The notes under the pieces: generated by a model | Told to the model about the DNA's origin: nothing | Databases searched by the model: none | What the model saw: the letters and a program-made list of their open reading frames with translations, nothing else | NCBI RefSeq assembly: GCF_000003605.2 | Contig: NW_003152252.1 | Coordinates: 121,234-148,879 of the forward strand | Reading direction: 5' to 3' | Source of the DNA: Saccoglossus kowalevskii | Taxonomy: Eukaryota; Hemichordata; Enteropneusta; Harrimaniidae | DNA length: 27,646 nucleotides | Translations under genes and position numbers: made by a program | In this document: piece by piece, positions 14,201-27,646 of the stretch | How the letters are laid out: each line of letters starts with the position of its first letter | Numbering within the stretch: the first letter of the stretch is position 1

Positions 14201-16583
14201 NNNNNNNNNNNNNNNNNNNNNNNNNNNNNNNNNNNNNNNNNNNNNNNNNNNNNNNNNNNNNNNNNNNNNNNNNNNNNNNNNNNNNNNNNNNNNNNNNNNN
14301 NNNNNNTAACTTGTATTGTTTATAAGCCACTACCACATCGTGTGACTACGTCTATTGTTTACAAATTATAATCCACGACTGGCAGGATGCGTGTCGGTCG
14401 GTGCGTCGGACAATAGTCCTGGTCGGAAGCGTGGCAAGATCCCTGATAGCTACGTATTTCTTTCTATATTTCGAAATACAGTTCACAGGATGAACAATGA
14501 AAAAAGCACTGTGGTGGTCTTACTAATCACCGTGGCGGCTCGAGACCACAGTGGCGGGCAGGAAAAGCAGCGTGGCGGCCCCACACACAAATTGAATGCT
14601 GGGGAGAACACTGGATAAAACGCCTGGTGTACAGTGAAAACAACAAGAATTTTATTGAGATTTTTCTAGATGTTTTAAGAGTAGAGCAAATGTGTGTAAA
14701 TAAATTTGTAGACAAAGTTAGCCAGGAAAATATTTTGAAACAAAGTCAGTGATCAGTTGTTCCAATGTTGCACAGCCAGAGTAATCTCAATGACAAAATC
14801 TTCTTTCAATTTAGGAAGTATTGGAGTGGAGTTTCAGAGTTCTTGTGTAGCGGCTATATTTGAAAAGAACAAAATGTGACACTCCCACTACATTAGAAAA
14901 TGAACAGCTGTGTATAGCTGTCATCTCTCAATAAATCTTCTGCATTATCCATACACAATGACAGAGAAGCTACTGTAAAATCTGTATTAGAAGCTGCGGC
15001 TTCTATTAAAATGGTACAATGCAACAGAGGGGATGCGGTTTCTATTAAAGCATCTACACATATGAGAAATGGTGAATTTTTGGTTCTAAATTTTTCAAAA
15101 AGTATGGGTCCGGCTTATATTAAAGAATTTACAGTGCTTCTGTAAACAACCATGAATGTGACTTGTCTACACCAATTGAAATAAACAAAGTGCATCTTTT
15201 CAGTTTTGTAATGAACATTACGCTGATTTCCAGAGTTATTAAGTAATTGGTCTGTCCTCTAGGGATGGACTTAATGAAGAAGAGATCGCTGCCAAGGAAG
15301 CTGAAGCCAAGCAGATGTCACTAGATGAGTACAAAGCACAAGTAATAATGGAACGTGAAAAACTTGCCAACAAGTTCAATTTTCGCAAGGCCGGCGAAGG
15401 GGAAGATCAGGCGCAATGGAAAAAGACCTATGTATTGAAGAATAAACCCGATAGCAAGTATGATAAGGTAGGGTTAGTTTGTTTTTGCATAATTGTCAAT
15501 ATGTCACCAACCACCAGTAAGATTGCAGGTTCAACTGCTAACTCAGCACTGAAGAAGAAAAAAAACTGGACGAGGCAACTTGCCCAGGCTTATATTTCTA
15601 GTTGATATGGGAGTATGTAGTGTGGCATAGGTCCTAAAACTTTTTAAAACTTGATGGAAGAAGTAACCAGTTGACCATTACCTAGACGTTGATGCATGTC
15701 ATTTTGAATTTGTAAAGTCTACTTAAGATGGCAGACTCGATCCCATCAATCAAGTCACTCAATTTAAGCAACACCATATGAAGCTATAAAATATTAATGT
15801 TAAAAAATGTTTGCTATGCACAGGACTAGGAGCTAAATTATTCTTAAATGTGTATAGTTTGAAGATTAAACACAACTAAAGTATGTGATTTGGATTATTT
15901 TAAGAGTCACAATGATTATGAATAGGAAATTTCACGCTAATGGATTGTTCTATGCTGTTGACATTCATTGTCGCATTTGACTGAACCCCACACAAAGAAG
16001 TTCGCTCAATCTGTTAATTAATGTTTTGGATTTCGGCATTCCCATGATGTGTTTCTGGGAGGAAAAGATGTACAATAATGATGTTATTATGAGAGTACTG
16101 CAAAATTTGCACACCAACAGTAAGCGGTTGCATTAACCTCTCTGCGTGTCTGTCGATACTCCCGCTGTACTGTCTTCGTGCATACTTCGCAGTACCCTTG
16201 TAATAGCCTCTTAGTATTCAATGATTGAAATTTTTGGTTTGAGTGCCTCTATTAAACAAAAGGTCTGACATTTATATTGTCTATCGAGACTTAGTTGCAT
16301 TTCTGTTTATTCTCAGGCTGCTGATGATAAATTTGTACGTGAAAAAATTTCCAAACCGACTGTGGATATCGAGATCAAATTTGCTGATACCAGTCGTGGA
16401 GGTGGTCGTGGTGCCGGCAGTGGCCCAGGAAGACGTGGTGGTGGTCGTGGTGGCGGCGGCCGTGGAAGACGTGGCGGGGGTCCAGGTAGAGGCAACAACA
16501 ATATGAAGAACCAATCAAGCTTCGGTGGAGGAGCTGCTCCAAGAATGGATGACGAGAACGACTTCCCACTGTTGGGAAAATAA
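8222..16583 (+). CDS. SERBP1: SERBP1/HABP4 family RNA-binding protein, complete, five coding exons
   Basis: Coding exons: 8222-8447, 11664-12039, 13173-13334, 15263-15467, 16317-16583. All introns are GT-AG and phases close to 411 aa plus stop; human SERBP1 is about 408 aa. The start has A at -3, G at +4 and an in-frame TAG six codons upstream. In order: N-terminal NRYALFLDSEVDP motif (about 11-24); lysine/glutamine-rich linker; glutamine run at 89-101; RGG-type box at about 166-190 (RGFRGRGRGRGG); the family signature GKREFERHSGSDK (188-200); a GSHNWG motif in exon 3; MSLDEYKAQ and a KFNFRKAGEGEDQAQWKK segment in exon 4; and a second glycine/arginine-rich tract in exon 5 (about 350-379) before the DFPLLGK end. 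The family (SERBP1, HABP4, fly Vig, yeast Stm1) binds mRNA and idle 80S ribosomes in the cytoplasm. Invertebrates usually have one such gene, so it is probably co-orthologous to both vertebrate paralogues; the symbol is a convention. Confidence 0.95.
11109..11309. mobile_element. MITE, family B, copy 2
   Basis: Ends TACTGTAAAATACTTTATTT and AATAAAGTATTTCACAGTA are inverted repeats, shared with copies at 886-1054 and 23112-23307. It lies in intron 1 of the SERBP1/HABP4 gene, about 350 bp before exon 2. The rest of that 3.2 kb intron (8448-11663) is AT-rich and shows no gene or recognisable repeat. Confidence 0.75.
11700..11740 (+). repeat. CAA/CAG run encoding a glutamine tract in SERBP1/HABP4
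   Basis: Nine glutamine codons, one proline codon and three more glutamine codons in exon 2, mixed CAA and CAG. It lies between the basic linker and the first RGG box. I do not recall a glutamine run at this place in human SERBP1, so it may be lineage-specific and length-variable. Confidence 0.85.
13170..13172 (+). promoter_or_regulatory. Tandem (NAGNAG) 3' splice acceptor of SERBP1/HABP4 exon 3
   Basis: The intron ends in TTTTTAAGTAG, giving two acceptors three bases apart. Using the second AG starts the exon at 13173; using the first starts it at 13170 and adds one serine codon. Both keep the frame (SDKSSV or SDKSSSV). Confidence 0.7.
13508..14613. mobile_element. TIR element (hAT-like?) in SERBP1/HABP4 intron 3, spanning the assembly gap
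   Basis: The left end CAGTGTTCTCCC at 13508 is the reverse complement of the right end GGGAGAACACTG finishing at 14613. Directly outside both ends is GATAA (13503-13507 and 14614-14618), a likely 5-bp target duplication. Sub-terminal GTGGCGG motifs occur on both sides (near 13535 and 14530-14580). CAGTG termini are common in hAT transposons, some of which make 5-bp duplications. About 840 known bases flank the gap and I see no transposase there, so it is probably non-autonomous. Confidence 0.7.
14044..14306. other. Assembly gap (263 N)
   Basis: Unresolved bases inside the TIR element of SERBP1/HABP4 intron 3. No exon of that gene is missing, since exon phases close on both sides. Confidence 1.
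14971..15135. mobile_element. Short MITE, family C
   Basis: TACTGTAAAATCTGTATTAG at the left pairs with the right end TATTAAAGAATTTACAGT as an imperfect inverted repeat. The 165-bp body has GCGGCTTCTATTAAA-type motifs repeated near 14995 and 15030 and no reading frame. The ends resemble family B in the outer TACTGTAAAAT, so the two may use a related transposase. Confidence 0.55.
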
Positions 16584-17700
16584 AAACTTGTCTAATCACG
16601 CGTTGCGCATGATGGCAATGTGTGCCAAATATGGCTCTTGACGTACGTACGAATGGGAATATTTATATGAGGTATCTGCTTCTTGAGGACAGTCTCAACT
16701 GCTTTAAAAAAAAATCTATTAAAAGCTCTCCTGGTGTATCTTAGACTAGATGAGTTTAAAAAAAATTAATTAATTTTCTTTTTATTGAAGAAAAAAAGCT
16801 TTTTTTTTTTACCATATTTTCTTTCACTTTCACTTTCATTTTCATAAGTATTGTTACAGAATATGTTTATTAAAATAAGCTGCCGATACTGTTTGGTATT
16901 TTGACAAGATTGAATTCAGTTTATTTGAATCACTCTAGCTTGTATAAATACATATGAAATTGAACACTTAAACGTAGATTTTGATCTTAGTGGGACTGTG
17001 GACTAAAAGCTCCACCTCACCGTGGTTGTAACAGTACAATCATTTACTGTGCTGGCACTGATCTATGTTTACAATTGTGGCTTTGAGAGGTAATTTAGGC
17101 GCAGTCCATGGGAGCTGTTTATGTTTTGTATTTGTACACATTTTACTAGCACTGGGGGACGGCAGATACCCTAATGTCAGGAGAATACTCTTTTGGCACA
17201 CTGTTGGCCAACCTAGGTTGTTCACTAGATGTTTCATGAACTATTATTGATTGGTAATGTACATCACACCACCACCAACTTTACTTGGATTAGGAATATA
17301 CTGTTTGTGTTAAAAACCAATTATGTGATTGAACACGTACACAAACCTACTGTTTCTAGTCAACCAATAAAAATAACCTTAAGCTCTTTACCATTGTTTG
17401 TGAATCAATTGTTTTCTGTCAGTGTTTGGGGTTTGAAATGAAAAGTCCTTCCCCATTTTTTTTTGTCATCTCTGCTGTATTGCTTTGAACAACTACAAAA
17501 AAGTGAGAGGAAAGTTTTATTCGCTACTTGGATCATGCAAGAACTGTCTGCTTACTCGTAGATGCAGACAGCTTTAAAAAAAAGTCCAGTCGAATAATTA
17601 ACTGCCATGCCCCTGTAAGGAAATATGAATGTTCTTGATACAAAGTTTGAATAAAATTACCCCCCCCCCCCCTCAGAATGGGTCCTTCGAAGGTACCTCA
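16584..17700 (+). other. Likely 3' UTR of SERBP1/HABP4 and flanking DNA
   Basis: No other gene is visible. Candidate polyadenylation signals AATAAA lie at 17366-17371 and 17650-17655, implying a 3' UTR of about 0.8-1.1 kb. An AATAAA at 16580 overlaps the stop codon and is unlikely to be used. Confidence 0.45.
17366..17371 (+). terminator. Candidate polyadenylation signal of SERBP1/HABP4
   Basis: AATAAA about 780 bp after the stop codon. A second AATAAA at 17650-17655 is an alternative. Confidence 0.35.
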
Positions 17701-18660
17701 AACTACCATACTGGGCTGCATTGACGTCCAGTGTCCTCAACTGAGAATGATTTTTTTCAGAGTTTGTGCTTGCCAGAGCACCCCCTAGGAAAAGGATGCA
17801 AATGACAATTTTAATTAATCTGACAGATTGAGTGGGGTATTGCGTCTTTGAGGGGGAAAATAAACTTGCAAAACATCTTCATTGTCTCCACTGACGAATG
17901 TGTTTGATCACACGCAAACTCTTCCGCCATGGTGTGTTCTTCATTTGACCTGTAACAACGTTCTTTGACCCAAGTCTTGTTATTCACCAATCGGAATGTA
18001 CAGACTCAATTCTTCGAATTTCCCAAAGACTTTCTGGTGACACGCTGCAGAAGTGAATTGGCATTGTCGAAGTACGATCTATAGGAATCTATTTTGCAAA
18101 TTAACATGTTTTTTTAAAAACGGCGATTTTTGATAGGTAAGCTGAATATTGCATGAAATATTTACTGCATTTCACTTTATTAACAGGTCGTTGTCAAAGC
18201 GTAGTTCACGGTTACTGTGGTCTACGCATTCGCAATATATTCACGGCAGTCAATCACTATTATGTAAAAACGATTGCAAGTATTCCTTAAGTTTTAAATT
18301 AGTAGCATTTTGAAGGGGTGGGTGCTTTGCTGAATGTGACCTCTAACATAAAAGTTGCCCAAAAGTGGGTAGGTGTGCTTGATCGTTAATGCGGTGCAGT
18401 ACGGTAGTAGTTTTTAAGTAGTAAAAAAAGTAATTATTGATGGACGATGACAATCGTCTATATGAACATCCGTTTTTAGCTCCATTGTCATCTAACATTA
18501 CAGAACGAAGTTGATGGGATGACTGGACCTGTCAGTCATGCATTGTCAACTTCTTGCAAACCGTTAGCTCGATCACCTAGTCTGATTGCATTGAAATTTG
18601 GCATGAATGTTCTTGACATGGACTAGACTCTTACTAATTTTATGAGACCATATGCAAGTG
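17700..18660. other. Intergenic DNA without recognisable features
   Basis: AT-rich, with no credible reading frame or RNA gene. A TTTTTAGCTCC motif near 18473 recurs at 18666, so the satellite-like family may begin here in a diverged form. Confidence 0.5.
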
Positions 18661-18663
18661 TCT

Positions 18664-19390
18664 ATTTTTAGCTCCGCTGTCGACTTTGTCGAGCGGAGCT
18701 TATATGAGTGATTGTCCGTCGTAGTCGTTCGTGTCAATGTTTTACTTTTTCAACTTCTTGAAAACTACAAGCCTGAATGCTTCGATACTTGGTGTATATG
18801 TACCTTGGGTAGACCTCTCTCAGATTTGTTCATTTCATGATATCTTCAATTCTCTAATTTTGGTGAATATTTTTGGTAAAAAGTGATATTTTCGACTTCT
18901 TGTTAAAAACCGCAAGTCCAATTGCTTTGATATTACATATATAGGTACTACATGTGGATCTCTCTCAGATTTGTTCATTTTGTAATATCTTTAGTTCTCT
19001 AATTTTGGTGAATATTTGTAATTTTTGGTAAAAAGTGATATTTTCTAATGGTTAAAAACCACAATCATTTATGGTGAAAAATGATATTTTTGAATTTTTG
19101 TTGAAAACAGCAAGTTCCATTGCATTGATACTATGCATATTGTTCATTTTCTAATATCTTCTGTTCTATAATTGAAATGTGCATTGCAAACAGCGGAGCT
19201 ATCTCAGCCGAGAGGCTGCTTGTTTAATAAATATTTTTTGTTCATTTTTGCAGTTTTGACTTTCAAAACCGCCTGTCAGATTGCTTTGAGATTCATAATG
19301 TAGACACATGGACAGGTCCTCTTTCAAATTTGTTTATTTGGTGAAGATATCTGTATTTTTGTGAAAGTTATTTTTCCCCTCGCCCGTTAT
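18664..19390 (+). repeat. Satellite-like block of diverged ~150-bp repeats with a hairpin at the start
   Basis: It opens with an imperfect palindrome at 18671-18701 (arms AGCTCCGCT and AGCGGAGCT). Repeated motifs follow: an ACTTCTTG..AAAAC..CAAG stretch, ATTGCTTTGATA-type, CTCTCTCAGATTTGTTCATTT (twice), TCTCTAATTTTGGTGAATAT (twice) and GGTAAAAAGTGATATTTTC. Diverged units occur at about 18740, 18895, 19060 and 19255. AGCGGAGCT returns at 19194-19202 with a CAGCCGAGAGGCTG hairpin after it. No coding potential. Confidence 0.65.
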
Positions 19391-19432
19391 ATATGGGCTA
19401 TGTATAATACATGAACTAATGGGCAAGTGTAT

Positions 19433-19789
19433 TGTTGGGTTCTGAACTACTTGGGCCAATGTTTTCAAAAATGTTGAATTTCAGGTTAAGGTCAATGTTT
19501 TCCATGGTATTTTTCAGTACACATTGTGTTGGGTTCTGAACTACCTGGGCCAATGTTTTCCATGGTATTTTTCAGTACACATTGTGTTGGGTTCTGAACT
19601 ACCTGGGCCAATGTTTTCCCATGGTATTTTTCAGTACACATTGTGTTGGGTTCTGAACTACCTGGGCCAATGTTTTCCCATGGTATTTTTCAGTACACAT
19701 TGTGTTGGGTTCTGAACTACCTGGGCCAATGTTTTCCATGGTATTTTTCAGTACACATTGTGTTGGGTTCTGAACTACCTGGGCCATTA
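19433..19789. repeat. 58/59-bp minisatellite
   Basis: Units start at 19524 (58 bp), 19582 (59), 19641 (59), 19700 (58) and 19758 (partial, ends about 19788). A diverged copy precedes them from 19433. Each unit holds GTTGGGTTCTGAACTACCTG, then CCAATGTTTTCC(C)ATGG and TATTTTTCAGTACACA. The unit copies are almost identical apart from one extra C, so expansion is recent. Open frames through it are by-products of the repeat. Confidence 0.95.
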
Positions 19790-20400
19790 CTGATCAGATT
19801 ATAGATTGATTACATCTGCAACATTGCGTAGCTCTCTTTTAATTTCTATTCTATTTTCAGTTTTAAAAATCTTGACTGGCCATATCATACTCCACGATCT
19901 CCATTTCTTCAAACTGGTAATAATACAATGACTAGTTTCTTATATTTTAGTGAATTATTTTTTATATCTTTATCACTCCACCCTACGTTTCCAACTCTAA
20001 GTTAAGAATTACAGTGGAGCTCTTTCAACCGTATAACATATGACGTTTGTAAGTTATACTGATCGAAACCTGACGCATTCAGCTACTGTATTATTTTCAT
20101 TAAAATAAATGCTGTCATGCATGGCTGTTTTAATTCTTCATTGGGAATGTGGTAAACACATTTTGCCAAGAAGTGTTTGATGTTCATCTGGATGCTGTAG
20201 TAACATATAAAACATTCGTTCTATGAATTCAGAGTAATGAGTACCAGGTAACACCTCGAGTGTGGTATGCATACTAATTCTAATTATTCAAAAATAATCT
20301 CTGCAAAGCTCCTATGTTAATACGAGTATATGCAATCATTAACATCTAGAAAATGAAAAACAGTAATGGCATTGGAGAATTTTACATAGGCTGAAATTAA
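19790..20400. other. Intergenic DNA without recognisable features
   Basis: AT-rich; no gene, RNA or repeat recognised. Confidence 0.5.
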
Positions 20401-20402
20401 AC

Positions 20403-20580
20403 AATATGCAAATGAGCTACTTAATATGCATGGAAATTACCCTAAAACTAATGTCTGCACATTACCCCAAAATACATATGTACTAAATTTAATCAAAATC
20501 TGCTGGGAAGGTTTTGAGATTTCGCATAAACAGACTGAAATGAGATTATTAATATGCAAATGACTACTTGATATGCATGG
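20403..20580. repeat. Pair of ~30-bp direct repeats about 150 bp apart
   Basis: AATATGCAAATGAGCTACTT at 20403 and AATATGCAAATGACTACTTG at 20551, both continuing to ATATGCATGG. They enclose a CAAAATCTGCTGGGAAGG..TTTTGAGATTTCGCAT stretch. This looks like part of an interspersed repeat of unknown class. Confidence 0.5.
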
Positions 20581-20740
20581 GCATAAAATATTGATTTTGT
20601 TATTTAGTCATTTTTGATCGTTAAACAGAATCCTGGGCGGAAGTCACAACCGAAGCTAGGAAACTACTCTGTGAGGTTCAGCTATTGGCAAAGGAAATAT
20701 CTTGTAGCTGTTGTATTCATTACAGTACAAATATTACTTA

Positions 20741-21148
20741 AAGGGGAACCCATACTATAAATAGGGGCAAGATGGCCACCGCAATTAGTATGCTAATCCG
20801 AACCAAGCTGCTCACATTGTGGCGGGAGCTCCGGGAATTGTGTCATTTACGATGTTCAGAGATCAAGCTGTGATTTCAAATGCATTTTTACGAGGGCATG
20901 AATATGTACTCTATCGATTACACTCATCTGGTTGGGCTTTTGATGTATAAACGTTGCTGTTTTCGGTCGAAACGTGCCGCGACAAGTAAAAATCCTGCAT
21001 TTAAAATGGCGGCTAATGTATGCAAAATGCCTGTCAATCACAGTTTGAGTAAACGAGCATAATAAGCATTCATTTACTTAGTGGACAGAGGCGGAGTTAA
21101 TTACCCATGAGCACGTGGTGCAATCCATGGGATTGAGTGGTTCCCCTT
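20741..21148. mobile_element. Harbinger-like MITE, family F, copy 1
   Basis: The ends AAGGGGAACC and GGTTCCCCTT are inverted repeats, flanked on both sides by TTA (20738-20740 and 21149-21151). A 3-bp TWA duplication is characteristic of PIF/Harbinger transposons. Length 408 bp and no transposase, so non-autonomous. The last 80 or so bases recur at 22329-22411. Confidence 0.7.
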
Positions 21149-21263
21149 TTACATATAAAATGCTGGAATTACAACTTCAAGTGAGTGTGTACTCGCGTTG
21201 ATCAGTATATGCATATATAGTAATTCATCAAAATTAAGGATCCTTTCAAAAGACAAATGTCAT

Positions 21264-21269
21264 TTTATT
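21264..21269 (-). terminator. Candidate polyadenylation signal of EIF2B2
   Basis: AATAAA on the minus strand, about 60 bp downstream of the EIF2B2 stop codon, giving a very short 3' UTR. Confidence 0.55.
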
Positions 21270-21328
21270 TTCAATATTAGATAGTTCATACAGTCATCAG
21301 CAGGAAACATTAAGGTTGTTAAATAAGG

Positions 21329-27001
<5,673 letters not shown>

Positions 27002-27183
27002 CTGTTTGATAATAATATAAGTAACACAATTAACACTGATATACTTCAAGTATAATAGTAGATATAGTAGTGTGTGTATCAAGAATGATGTAACAGGTGT
27101 CAACACAAGCATTTGTTAGTTTACCATTAATAGAAATGATTATGTAGAAAAAAAGACAAGCTCCGACAATCTGACAATAGTAT

Positions 27184-27302
27184 ACAAATATGGATTTGCC
27201 CAAATAAGGATATGCCAAATATGGATTTGTCCAAATATGGAGATGTTCACAACTGAAGGTCTTCAAATATGGACGTGCTCAAATATGGAATTGTTCAAAT
27301 TT
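27184..27302. repeat. Degenerate short tandem repeat (~16-18 bp)
   Basis: Recurring CAAATATGGATTTG(T/C)C-like units: near 27184, 27201, 27215, 27232, 27267 and 27283, with substitutions and spacing changes. It ends a few bases before the TIR element at 27319. Confidence 0.6.
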
Positions 27303-27318
27303 AGGCGAGGGTTATCCG

Positions 27319-27646
27319 AACCCGCTTATTCACATAGTTCATACCCACCATAGACTCCGGTCAGTCAAAATGACTATTTTGAACTGTAGGCATTAATCAG
27401 CGATTCTGCCAATGACGGAGAGATAGAATCCAGGTCAGGGGAAGCCCCATGACCTCAAGATTCTTTTACCCCTTACGTCACGAACCCACGTGACCGAGGC
27501 CACCTGGCAGCGCCACAGGTAGCCGTCCATCACTCTAGTTCCTTTCTCTCCGCCTCGAGGACTTTGACCAACGTGACGGAAAGAGTGGGAAGGTTGGGGG
27601 AGACCCGGAGTCTATGGTGGGTATGAACTATGTGAATAAGCGGGTT
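27319..27646. mobile_element. Short TIR element with perfect 42-bp inverted ends
   Basis: 27319-27360 and 27605-27646 are exact reverse complements over 42 bases, beginning AACCCGCTTATTCACATAG. The 244-bp interior is more GC-rich than its surroundings and has no transposase, so this is a non-autonomous DNA transposon. The right end coincides with the window edge, so any target duplication cannot be seen and the element could extend further. Confidence 0.8.

Noticed and set aside
13890-14336. Frames of 100-139 residues over the N run
   Set aside because: Most of their length is unknown bases.
19524-19787. Open frames through the 58-bp repeat
   Set aside because: They simply repeat the unit translation and have no family resemblance.

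Overview
This is a stretch of nuclear DNA from an animal. It is AT-rich and intron-rich, with canonical GT-AG introns, an assembly gap of 263 N, several families of short non-autonomous transposons and two tandem-repeat arrays. I could rebuild three protein genes exon by exon, with reading phase closing at every junction. None of them fixes the species. The repeat style and the gene order fit a marine invertebrate bilaterian, but that is inference.

Layout: (1) 1-1276 is repeats: a family carrying an AAAATGGCCGCC motif that ends in a hairpin, and a MITE whose ends read TACTGTAGAATACTTTATTT. (2) 2449-6030, minus strand: a complete four-exon ZNF367 zinc-finger gene (275 aa), with a likely long 3' UTR down to about 1277. 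(3) 6031-8221: a 2.2 kb divergent promoter region with several E2F-type sites. (4) 8222-16583, plus strand: a complete five-exon gene of the SERBP1/HABP4 family (411 aa) with two RGG-rich regions. Intron 3 carries a transposon-like element that spans the N gap. (5) 16584-21328: convergent intergenic DNA with a likely 3' UTR, a satellite-like block of about 150-bp repeats, a 58-bp minisatellite and a Harbinger-like MITE. (6) 21329-27001, minus strand: the last eight exons of EIF2B2 (eIF2B beta); the N-terminal exons lie beyond the right edge. (7) 27319-27646: a short element with perfect 42-bp terminal inverted repeats, ending exactly at the window edge.

Most notable: inside EIF2B2 a 42-bp unit, made of the last 38 coding bases of one exon plus the first 4 intron bases, is repeated 21 times (23581-24459). 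The exon-intron junction has been amplified, so one true 5' splice site is followed by 14 intact copies of itself and 6 copies that share the same inactivating change. In the exon's reading frame every unit gives a TAA just after its junction, so only use of the first donor yields full-length protein.

Second, ZNF367 and the SERBP1/HABP4 gene lie head to head. To my knowledge ZNF367 and HABP4 are also divergent neighbours on human chromosome 9q22. This looks like old conserved microsynteny over a shared promoter region.

The three genes do not form one pathway. ZNF367 is a nuclear DNA-binding factor, SERBP1/HABP4 binds RNA and ribosomes, and eIF2B beta is part of the exchange factor that recharges eIF2 with GTP. 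The last two both act in translation.
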